Source: Clostridia bacterium
Lineage (GTDB): Bacteria > Bacillota_A > Clostridia > TANB77 > CAG-508
Direction of reading: 5' to 3'
Assembly: GCA_022792975.1 (NCBI GenBank)
Contig: JAAWCC010000049.1
Coordinates: forward strand, 1 to 6,301
DNA length: 6,301 bases
The notes below the pieces were generated by a model, which did not search any database, was not told the origin of the DNA, and saw only the letters and a list, made by a program, of their open reading frames with translations. Below are positions 1 to 6,057 of this stretch, piece by piece (position 1 is the stretch's first letter; every line of letters begins with the position of its first letter). A program made the position numbers and the translations under genes.

Positions 1-1
1 A

Positions 2-509
2 AATAGGTGCTTAGTAACCTCAGTAAAAAGAGGCGACTTAGATATCATATCAGTAGTACTAGGCGCAGACACAAAAAAAGACAGAACAAAAGATAGCATA
101 AAGATAATAGAATATGCATTCTCCAACTACCAAATGGTAGACATGGGATACATGCTACATGAAGAATTCGACAAATTAGTAGAAAATACAAAATTCAACA
201 TTGTAAAAGGCGTAAATTCAAATGTACAGTTAAAATTATCCGAAAATAATATAGAAATGTACCCAGTACATAAAAATGCCGTAAAAGACGTACAAATCAC
301 ATCAGAAATAAAGCAAATACATGAAGCACCACTAAACGAAAACACAAAACTACGGAGAAATAATAATAAAAATAGGAGAAGCACCAATCTACCAAGTAGA
401 AATTCTCTCAGAAAAAACAATAAGCAAAAAAAACATCTGGGACTACATAAAAACCATCTTAGACAAGGGGACGGAGCTTTTAGACAAGGGGACGGAGCTT
501 TTGTCTTAA
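2..509 (+). pseudogene. dacF: D-alanyl-D-alanine carboxypeptidase (DacF/PBP5 type), 3' part, frameshifted
   Basis: This is the 3' end of a serine DD-carboxypeptidase, an extracytoplasmic enzyme that trims the terminal D-Ala from peptidoglycan stem peptides. The catalytic SxxK, SxN and KTG motifs would lie before the window. What is visible starts with CLVTSVKRGDLDIISVVLGA, typical of the last strand of the transpeptidase fold. It is followed by the small beta-rich PBP5 C-terminal domain and a short C-terminal helix (NIWDYIKTILDKG) of the kind used for membrane association. Frame 2 codes well up to 352. From 354 the coding sense moves to frame 3 (GEIIIKIGEAPIYQVEILSE), ending at TAA 507-509. 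One surplus base, most simply C353, explains the shift. Without the shift frame 2 would run to 592 as low-complexity residues and through the terminator, which is not credible. It could be a true pseudogene or a sequence error. Family assignment is strong; the exact paralogue (dacF versus dacA or dacB) is less certain. Confidence 0.85.
460..509 (+). repeat. Two tandem 21-bp REP-like repeats at the 3' end of the carboxypeptidase gene
   Basis: Positions 460-480 and 481-501 are identical 21-bp units. Each begins TAGACAAGGGG and ends ACGGAGCTTT. The unit is a multiple of three, so in the restored frame it encodes LDKGTEL twice. The second unit runs into TTGTCTTA, so AGACAA (482-487) can pair with TTGTCT (501-506) around a 13-nt loop containing GGGGACGG. 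From general knowledge, an ACAAGGGGACGG core between short complementary arms resembles dispersed REP-like palindromes common in Clostridia and linked to Y1/RAYT transposases. That link is inference: no transposase is present here. Confidence 0.7.
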
Positions 510-536
510 GCTTAATTCGGATTTTAAATTTTACAA

Positions 537-570
537 AAAACCACTTGCTATATCCTAGACAAGTGGTTTT
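537..570. terminator. Bidirectional rho-independent terminator
   Basis: Arms AAAACCACTTG (537-547) and CAAGTGGTTTT (560-570) are perfect 11-bp complements. CTA and TAG just inside can extend the stem past a single bulged A. The hairpin lies between the carboxypeptidase stop (509) and the convergent DUF308 stop (589). Reading the minus strand, the stem is followed by a T6 tract, so it is stronger in that direction. On the plus strand only the four Ts of the arm follow. Confidence 0.85.
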
Positions 571-588
571 AATGTTAGAGAAAAAAAT

Positions 589-1134
589 TTAAAATATATC
601 TTTAACATTTCTCATAAATATAATAGACTCTGCAATATCAATTACAGCATAAATGACAATAACAATACCAATAGCAATAACAATAGAGCCTTCGCTTAAG
701 GCTACATATAGCCCACATATAAACATAAGTATTGCCAGAATAAAGCTGTATATCCAAGCTTTAACATCCATTGACTTTAGTTTGAAGGATAAATTTAGTC
801 TTATTATTGAACTATAAACTATCCAAATTCCAATAATTATTCTAAAGATGCTTCCAATCGTGCTACTGCAACATATAGTAATAATTCCAAGCACTATCGC
901 CATTAATCCAAATACTAAGTCATAATTATAAAATTCATATTTTCCTCTTGATAAAAAATAATTTATAACTTTAGCAATTCCAACAATTATAAATATTGCC
1001 CCTAATGCATATGAAACAAATTTCACTGTTTCAGTGGGCTTCCAAATTAATACTCCACCTAATGCAGCAAGCACAAGAGAAGTTAAAATTGAGAGCCATC
1101 CAGTTTTCTTAAAAATTTTTTCAATAGAATTCAT
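589..1134 (-). CDS. DUF308/HdeD-like six-helix membrane protein
   Basis: A 181-residue hydrophobic protein with six predicted membrane helices at about residues 12-31, 38-60, 72-90, 94-113, 126-145 and 150-174. They form three helical hairpins joined by short charged loops (WKPTE, SRGKYEF, KLKSMDVK). This architecture and the WKP turn after helix 1 match the DUF308/HdeD family, known from acid-stress HdeD of enterobacteria but of unclear function in Firmicutes. An in-frame ATG at 1147-1149 would add five residues (MGVIN), but nothing like a ribosome binding site precedes it. The ATG at 1132-1134 has GGGGGT about seven bases upstream, so I chose it. The gene follows the heptad-repeat gene by 73 bp on the same strand but has its own promoter. 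It may be a regulated neighbour or an independent unit. No catalytic residues are visible. Confidence 0.8.
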   Translation of the reverse strand: MNSIEKIFKKTGWLSILTSLVLAALGGVLIWKPTETVKFVSYALGAIFIIVGIAKVINYFLSRGKYEFYNYDLVFGLMAIVLGIITICCSSTIGSIFRIIIGIWIVYSSIIRLNLSFKLKSMDVKAWIYSFILAILMFICGLYVALSEGSIVIAIGIVIVIYAVIDIAESIIFMRNVKDIF

Positions 1135-1174
1135 GTTTATTACCCCCATTTATACTATTTTTACTTTTACATAT

Positions 1175-1202
1175 ATTATATCAATAAAAACTTAAAAATC
1201 AA
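1175..1202 (-). promoter_or_regulatory. Sigma-A promoter of the DUF308 gene
   Basis: On the minus strand, TTGATT (1197-1202) is followed after 16 bp by a perfect TATAAT (1175-1180). Transcription would start near 1168, about 34 bases before the ATG at 1134. The promoter suggests the DUF308 gene can be expressed apart from the transporter operon. No copy of the TGACC-type operator is seen here. Confidence 0.6.
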
Positions 1203-1225
1203 CAAAATCATTCAGATTTTTTGTT
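1191..1225 (-). terminator. Possible weak terminator at the end of the heptad-repeat gene
   Basis: On the minus strand, AACAAAAAATC (1215-1225) can pair with GATTTTGTT (1201-1209) around a 5-nt loop, with a two-base bulge. GATTTTT follows. The stem is almost all A-T and overlaps the stop codon, so it may be a chance result of AT-rich sequence. Confidence 0.25.
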
Positions 1226-3260
1226 ATTTAGAATAACTTCTTCTTTATGGGGATCAGTGGCTTTTATACTGTCTATAATCATAATAAATTTAACAGAACC
1301 ATCAGCTTCACTATCAAGCATTGTGAAGTTATTATATTCATTTGCAAGCTCTTGTAATTTCTCGAGTTTAACAGTAATATCTTTTAAATCCCCATTTATA
1401 TAACTAAAAATAGTATTAATACCATCTTTATTAAGCCTGCTCATACCATTTGCCAAGGTGGTTGCACCAGTAGACAATGAAGAAGCACCAGCGGTTAATT
1501 GATTGTTAGCCTCAAGTAAACTTGCAGAACCATTGTTTAAAGTATCTAATCCATACTTCATTTCATTTGAGCCATCGGATAATTCTTGAGCTCCATCTGT
1601 TAGCTTTTTAGCTCCTTCATATAAATCTTTTGCACCATTAGATAACTCCTTAGATTTAGAGAGCAAAGTGCTTACACCATTTTGAAGATTTTCCTCGCCT
1701 TGAAGCAATGCGTTAGCTCCTATTGAAAGCTGATTAAAACCATCTGGTAAAGCTGCTAAATCTGAAAGAGCACTTGAGTTTTGAAGTAAAGTAGCAATAT
1801 TATTATATGTTTGTAAACTATTATCTAGAGCAGAAATAAGTTGATTATTAGCCGTTGTGGAAGTTTGAATTGCTACATTAAGTTGCATCTTTTGTGTTTG
1901 CAATCCTTGGATTTGTGCTTCAATTCCTGCTTTAAGTGTATCATAGTCAGGAGAGGTTTTATCTAAAATATCTATTGAAGCTTGAAGTTTTGTGATTTGA
2001 GAGTCTATTGTATTAAGTGGCTTTTTTAAATCCTCGTTGGCTTTTATTAAGTCTGATTTAGCACTTGTAGTACCAGAAATTAATTGTTTTAATTGATTAC
2101 TAACATCAATAGAGGAACCACCTGAATTACCTCCAAGATTATTGAGAAGTCCGCTGACAGCAGAATTTAGTTTATCTGCACCAACCTTTAAACTTAGGGT
2201 GCCAGTTTTTAGGTCAGTTATACCATTATTAACATCACCTAAAGCATTACTTATTGCTATTGTACCTTCACTGACTTTTTTTGCGCCGTCAGATAAGTCA
2301 TGGCTACTTTTATTTAAAGCACCAATACCTTCATTAATTTTTATATAATTTGAGCTTGCACTGTTTGCACCATCTGAAACCTTTTTCATGGCATAATTAA
2401 ACTCTTGTGATTTTTCATAAAAACTATTAGCCCCAGCTTTCAAAGTGCTTGCACCAGCCTCCAATTGAATACTAGAGGTTTGCAAAGTATTTACTTTTGA
2501 ATATATCTCGTCTAAATCATTAAAAAGCTCTAGGTCATTTTCTTCGAAAAGCTTTGGAGTAACAAAACTTGCAATATTTCCAGTTTCAAAACCGCTCAGA
2601 GTCCATTGAAATTTCTACTTTAGAAGGAATATCTATATCTTTAATATTCAAACTTTCTTTTAGCCCAGGCATAGCCATACCTAGCACAAAAGTTTTATTT
2701 CCATCATCAACGACCTTACCACTAGATACAGTAATATTTTTATGAATAGTGTTATCTAGAATTGTACCACATACTACAACAAATGGAGTGTATAGCTTTT
2801 CAGATTTTCCGTTGATATTTACAATATGCTCAGCCTTATTTTTATATTCAATAATTATTTTAACTTTACCAGATTTTCCGGCCAAAGCTTTAGCAGAAAT
2901 TTCTTCTCCATTTAATTCATATTTTACACTACATTCAAGTGGTAAATCTTTTGAGGACTCCCCTTGATAATAAATATCTGCGCCATCTGCAGTCCAAACC
3001 AAACTAGTTTCATTTTGAGTGAAGGACTCATCACCATTAACATTTTTTATATTAGTTAAATCTGATAAATCATTTATCAGCATCCTGCTACTAGAATTTT
3101 TTAGATGACTATTTACCAGAGTATTATAGGATTTACCAGAGTTATCTAGTTTAGTATAGACGGTTTCCTCCTTTGTATAGGCAAATATTGGTGAACTATA
3201 AGTAAGCATAGTGCATAAAAGCACACTAGATGTTAATTTTAAAATACTTTTTTCTTTCAT
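1208..3260 (-). pseudogene. Secreted xxxLxxG heptad-repeat protein (YhgE/Pip-like repeats), split by a +1 frameshift
   Basis: With one base removed near 2588-2594 the reading frame gives 683 residues. Unrepaired, it is an N-terminal piece of 224 residues (3260 to 2586) and a downstream open frame (in-frame TTG at 2485 to the stop at 1208). Residues 1-27 are a signal peptide ending SSPIFA. Residues 28-224 form a beta-rich extracytoplasmic region. Residues about 259-370 and 505-608 are two blocks of xxxLxxG-type heptads (for example LSDGAKKVSEG, LSNGAKDLYEGAKKLTDG). Between them lie a Gly/Ser linker and a coiled coil rich in Q, L and K (about 384-498). No C-terminal membrane anchor is seen. These repeats occur in YhgE/Pip-type surface proteins and in secreted partners encoded next to MMPL transporters; their biochemical role is not settled. 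The start is the ATG at 3258-3260, after GGAGGA with five-base spacing. It overlaps the transporter gene by 35 bp, which suggests translational coupling. An extracytoplasmic partner of the transporter is inference. Both halves look fully maintained, so sequence error or programmed shifting remain possible. Confidence 0.8.
2586..2597 (-). other. Frameshift site GAG-CGG-TTT-TGA in the heptad-repeat gene
   Basis: Reading the minus strand, the upstream frame ends MDSERF at TTT-TGA. The +1 frame continues at once as FETGNIASFVTPKLFEEND, which is homologous-looking extracytoplasmic sequence and leads without a break into the heptad repeats. One surplus base accounts for the shift: either a T in the TTTT run (2588-2591) or the C read from G2594. 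The Phe codon before the stop could re-pair on the overlapping TTT, giving GAA as the next codon. Confidence 0.75.
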
Positions 3261-5340
3261 AATTTTCCTCCAAATTATTTATTTTTCTCATTCCAATAGT
3301 AGTCTTACAAATTATTTTATCAAAGGCTAATAATAATGACGGAAGTACAGTTAAAACACATACAACACTAACTATTGCACCTCTTGACATAAGAGTACAA
3401 AGCGAGCCAATCATTTCTATTTTTGAGTATGCACCAACACCAAAAGTGGCACCAAAGAAGCAAAGCCCACTAATTATGACTGAGCCTATCGAAGCTCCGA
3501 GAGCATCTGATACAGAGGTCTTTTTGTCAAGTCCAGCCTTTCTATTATTAATATATTTAGTTGTAATAAGTATTGCATAATCAATTGTTGCTCCAAGCTG
3601 AATTGTACCAATTACAATAGAGGCAATAAATGGGAGAGTAGTATTTGTGTAAAAAGGTATTCCCATGTTTATAAAAATTGCAAATTCTATTACAGCAATA
3701 AGAATTACAGGCAATGAAATTGATTTTAGCACTATTATCATAATTATAAAAATAATTACTATTGATACACTATTAACACTGTTAAAATCGTGATTACTAA
3801 TTTCAACTAAATCCTTCATTAAAGGGCCTTCTCCAGCAAGTATTGCATTTTCATCATAACGCTTGATTATTTCATTAGCTTTTTCAACCTGCGCATTTAA
3901 CTCGTCTGTTGCCATCTCATACTGAGAGTTTATTATTATCATTTGATAATCTTCATTTTCAAAAATACCTAAGACCTCATCAGATAAAATCTCTTTTGGA
4001 ATACCTAATTTTGAAAGCTTTGAATATCCAATAGTCCATTTAATACCATCTAAATGCTCAATTTCATCCAACATGTTATTTATTTCATAGTTTGGAATAT
4101 TTTTATCGATTAAAAGAAGCTCCATCGAGACCATGTCAAACTTTTCCTTTAACTCGTTATTTGCAATTACACTATCTAAAGTATCTGGAAGTGATTTATC
4201 TAAGTTATAATACACATCTGTATTTGTGTATCCATAAAATGCAAAAGGTAGTATAGTGACGAATAATATAATAATTATCCCATAATGCTTTATTACAAGT
4301 GCTTTAATAAAAGTAAATTTAGGTAAAATTTCTTTATGCTTTGTCTTTTCGATAACTCCATTAAGAGCTAGTATCATAGCTGGGAGTACTGTTACAACAC
4401 AGACAACTCCACAAAGAACGCCTTTTGCCATAACTAATCCAATATCTTTACCAAGGGTAAGGTTCATACTACATAGGGCTAAAAAACCTGCAATTGTTGT
4501 AAGTGAACTACCTACAACCGAAAGTAGAGTTTTTGTTATAGCATTTGCCATTGCTTTATTTATATCACTTGTATGTGCTTTTTCTTGCATATAACTGTGA
4601 TATAAAAAAATTGCAAAATCCATTGTTACACCTAGTTGAAGAACTGCACTTATTGACTTGGTAATATAAGAAATTTCACCAAGGAATATGTTTGTTCCCA
4701 TATTATAAAGAATTGCAATTCCAATGTTAAGTAACAATAAAATTGGTGCTATATATGAGTCTAGTGCTATTTCTAGGACTAATAAGCATAGAACTACTGC
4801 AATAACTACATATATTGCAATTTCGGAGTTTGACAGGTCTCGTGTATCGAGAACAGTAGATGTCATACCACTAATTTTGCAGCGCTCATCGGTTATTTCT
4901 CTTAATTTTGTTACTGTTTCCATAGTGGTATCAGAGGAAATTTGATCTTTGAAAGTAACTAGCATCATGGTTTCTCCATCCTTGTAGATATTTTCTTTTA
5001 TACTATTGGGTAGCATTTCTTGAGGAAAACTGGGACCAATGATATCTGCTATGCTAACAACTTTTGCAACATTATCTAATTTCCTAATTTCGTTTTCTAA
5101 TTTGATAAAATCCTTTGTTTGCATATTTTCTAAAAGTATAACTGAGAAAGCACCCATGTCAAATTCATTTGATAGAATATTTTCCCCTCTTATAGTTTCA
5201 ACATCTTCTGGTAGATAAACTAAGATGTCGTAATTTATTCTTGTTGCCTTTATACCAATAATAGATGGAATTAGTAAAAGTAAAGCAAAGATTAGAATTA
5301 GTTTTTTATATTTGCATATTACTTTTCCAAAGTTATTCAT
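3226..5340 (-). CDS. MMPL/RND-superfamily membrane transporter
   Basis: A 704-residue protein with the duplicated layout of MMPL-type RND transporters: helix 1 (about 13-30), an extracytoplasmic loop (31-170), helices 2-6 (about 174-330), helix 7 (353-370), a second loop (371-522) and helices 8-12 (about 523-674). Each half carries the conserved fourth-helix motif with an intramembrane acid, GVTMDFAIFLYHSY (Asp241) and GATIDYAILITTKY (Asp587), likely used for proton coupling. The motif and the helix layout match bacterial MMPL proteins that move lipids or other hydrophobic compounds outward at the expense of the proton gradient. The substrate cannot be read from the sequence. The ATG at 5338-5340 follows TAGGAGTG with good spacing. 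The last 11 codons overlap the next gene and look like low-constraint tail. The gene is first in an operon driven by a consensus promoter with an operator at +1, so it is probably repressed by the divergent TetR protein and induced by a ligand. Confidence 0.93.
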   Translation of the reverse strand: MNNFGKVICKYKKLILIFALLLLIPSIIGIKATRINYDILVYLPEDVETIRGENILSNEFDMGAFSVILLENMQTKDFIKLENEIRKLDNVAKVVSIADIIGPSFPQEMLPNSIKENIYKDGETMMLVTFKDQISSDTTMETVTKLREITDERCKISGMTSTVLDTRDLSNSEIAIYVVIAVVLCLLVLEIALDSYIAPILLLLNIGIAILYNMGTNIFLGEISYITKSISAVLQLGVTMDFAIFLYHSYMQEKAHTSDINKAMANAITKTLLSVVGSSLTTIAGFLALCSMNLTLGKDIGLVMAKGVLCGVVCVVTVLPAMILALNGVIEKTKHKEILPKFTFIKALVIKHYGIIIILFVTILPFAFYGYTNTDVYYNLDKSLPDTLDSVIANNELKEKFDMVSMELLLIDKNIPNYEINNMLDEIEHLDGIKWTIGYSKLSKLGIPKEILSDEVLGIFENEDYQMIIINSQYEMATDELNAQVEKANEIIKRYDENAILAGEGPLMKDLVEISNHDFNSVNSVSIVIIFIIMIIVLKSISLPVILIAVIEFAIFINMGIPFYTNTTLPFIASIVIGTIQLGATIDYAILITTKYINNRKAGLDKKTSVSDALGASIGSVIISGLCFFGATFGVGAYSKIEMIGSLCTLMSRGAIVSVVCVLTVLPSLLLAFDKIICKTTIGMRKINNLEENYERKKYFKINI

Positions 5341-5390
5341 TTAATCACTCCTATTCATTTTTTATAGTATATTCAGCTATATTTATAAAA

Positions 5391-5405
5391 ATGACCAATG
5401 GTCAT
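5391..5405. promoter_or_regulatory. Operator 1: perfect 15-bp palindrome at the transporter transcription start
   Basis: ATGACCAATGGTCAT is a perfect 7-1-7 palindrome. It lies 7 bp downstream of the -10 box of the transporter promoter, so it covers the expected +1, and it precedes the ribosome binding site. Related sites occur at 5585-5599 and 5995-6009, the last at the tetR promoter. A bound dimer here would block initiation. Binding by the adjacent TetR protein is inferred from position and repetition. Confidence 0.75.
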
Positions 5406-5412
5406 AAATAAT

Positions 5413-5441
5413 ATTATACGCACAATATTTTAATATGTCAA
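5413..5441 (-). promoter_or_regulatory. Consensus sigma-A promoter of the transporter operon
   Basis: The minus strand reads TTGACA (5436-5441), a 17-bp spacer, then TATAAT (5413-5418). Both boxes match the consensus exactly and the spacing is optimal. Transcription would begin near 5406, giving a leader of about 65 bases. So strong a promoter directly abutting a palindrome suggests tight repression. Confidence 0.88.
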
Positions 5442-5479
5442 TACTTTGGATAAAAAATAATATATTATTGGTAAAATAC

Positions 5480-5532
5480 TAGTAATATAATGGAGTGTGG
5501 CTCTTTATAATAAAAGATATAGAATATTACTA
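5480..5532. repeat. Short inverted repeat in the intergenic region
   Basis: TAGTAATAT (5480-5488) and ATATTACTA (5524-5532) are perfect 9-bp complements separated by 35 bp. The sequence is so AT-rich that this may be chance. No coding potential was seen between the transporter promoter and 5731. Confidence 0.3.
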
Positions 5533-5569
5533 TTTTAATTATATTGTTGTCTAAGCTGCAGATTAATTA

Positions 5570-5614
5570 AATATTGCTATCATTATGACTGATGGTCATA
5601 ATGATAGCAATATT
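5570..5614. repeat. 45-nt perfect palindrome with operator-like centre (operator 2)
   Basis: The left arm AATATTGCTATCATTATGAC (5570-5589) is a perfect 20-bp complement of 5595-5614, with loop TGATG. At its exact centre lies ATGACTGATGGTCAT (5585-5599), which shares its right half (TGGTCAT) with the two promoter operators. No T tract follows on either strand, so it does not look like a terminator. It also contains TTGCTA, 17 bp, then CATAAT (5574-5602) on the plus strand. By symmetry the same weak promoter is present on the minus strand (5582-5610). Confidence 0.8.
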
Positions 5615-5623
5615 AAGTAGATG

Positions 5624-5687
5624 TAAGCTTATTTAAAAGCTTATAATAATATATAAGGGACTAATATATAAATTTAATCTTATATAT
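5624..5687. repeat. Two small inverted repeats upstream of the Rpn-like ORF
   Basis: TAAGCTT (5624-5630) pairs with AAGCTTA (5637-5643). ATATATAAG (5649-5657) pairs with CTTATATAT (5679-5687). Neither is followed by a T tract. They lie inside the segment bracketed by the 17-bp direct repeats and could be parts of a decayed element, but AT-rich chance pairing is a fair alternative. Confidence 0.3.
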
Positions 5688-5731
5688 TGATGGAATTGAT
5701 AGATTAATGTACAATTTAAAGAGGAAACAAT

Positions 5732-5983
5732 ATGTATAAAGTACATAGAGTCGAAAACGATTTAATGTTTAGGCAAATATTTGGCAAAGTAGGCAATGAG
5801 AAAATTGCCAAAAATTTTCTAGAATGCACCTTTGGTACAAATATCTTTAGATTATCATTAGATGCAAATTATGAAAAAATAGAAATAAAAAATAATTGGT
5901 TAGAAACAGTGATAGAGGAATATAATTATTTAGCAGAAAATCCAGAAAGGCAAGAGGAATTTGAAGAAAAATGCTGGGAGTGA
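5732..5983 (+). pseudogene. Rpn/PD-(D/E)XK nuclease-family remnant, internally deleted
   Basis: This 83-residue ORF opens with MYKVHRVENDLMFRQIFGKVGNEKIAKNFLE-type sequence. That is the typical N-terminus of Rpn-family (recombination-promoting nuclease, transposase-like PD-(D/E)XK) proteins in Clostridia. After about residue 45 it passes directly into KNNWLETVIEEYNYLAENPERQEEFEEKC, which resembles the acidic helical part near the end of such proteins. The nuclease core, where the Asp and ExQ/ExK catalytic residues would be, is missing, against a usual family length near 280-300 residues. It should therefore have no nuclease activity. The start is well supported: GAGG stands seven bases before the ATG. 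No convincing promoter fits that spacing. It sits between the TetR gene and its target operon, bracketed by 17-bp direct repeats. It is probably debris, but the ORF and its ribosome binding site are intact, so a small protein is possible. The N-terminal match is firm; the C-terminal origin is less so. Confidence 0.6.
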
Positions 5984-5994
5984 AAAAATATTGT

Positions 5995-6009
5995 TTGACT
6001 AATGGTCAT
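5995..6009. promoter_or_regulatory. Operator 3: imperfect palindrome over the tetR -35 box
   Basis: TTGACTAATGGTCAT differs from operator 1 at two positions of the left half and is identical in the centre and right half. It overlaps the -35 hexamer of the tetR promoter. A weaker, less symmetric site at the repressor's own promoter and a perfect one at the target operon is a common TetR arrangement. The weaker affinity here is inference. Confidence 0.65.
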
Positions 6010-6023
6010 AATTGTGTAATAAT
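5995..6023 (+). promoter_or_regulatory. Promoter of the tetR gene
   Basis: TTGACT (5995-6000), a 17-bp spacer and AATAAT (6018-6023) match the sigma-A consensus at five of six positions in each box. The start would be near 6030, giving a leader of about 28 bases before the ATG at 6058. Operator 3 overlaps the -35 box and the start of the spacer, which predicts autorepression. Confidence 0.65.
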
Positions 6024-6057
6024 TAATTATATAAATTATGAAAATGGAGTAATATAT

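Larger units (their letters stand above)
5586..6012. repeat. 17-bp direct repeats bracketing the Rpn-like ORF
   Basis: TGACTGATGGTCATAAT (5586-5602) and TGACTAATGGTCATAAT (5996-6012) differ at one base and lie 410 bp apart in the same orientation. They include the operator sequences. Between them lie two small inverted repeats and the truncated Rpn-like ORF. They may be duplicated operators, or the footprint of an insertion that copied the original tetR operator. Confidence 0.55.

Noticed and set aside
460..501. Short CRISPR-like array
   Set aside because: The two units are directly adjacent without spacers, so they are a tandem repeat.
510..592. Carboxypeptidase reading on in frame 2 to 592
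   Set aside because: After 353 this frame codes for basic low-complexity residues and runs through the repeat and the terminator, while frame 3 gives family-like sequence ending at 509.
1147..1149. Upstream in-frame ATG as the start of the DUF308 gene
   Set aside because: No ribosome binding site precedes it, and it lies in the spacer where GGGGGT serves the ATG at 1132-1134.
1208..2485. Separate gene starting at TTG 2485, or a phage tape-measure protein
   Set aside because: The frame is open and family-like upstream of 2485 to the frameshift, there is no ribosome binding site at the TTG, and the signal peptide and MMPL neighbour do not fit a phage tail gene.
4724..4945. Open frames on the strand opposite the transporter and repeat genes
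   Set aside because: They lie wholly antisense to well-supported genes, lack ribosome binding sites and show no family features.
5687..5715. Promoter TTGATG-17-TACAAT for the Rpn-like ORF
   Set aside because: The expected start near 5722 would fall within the GAGG ribosome binding site, leaving no usable leader.
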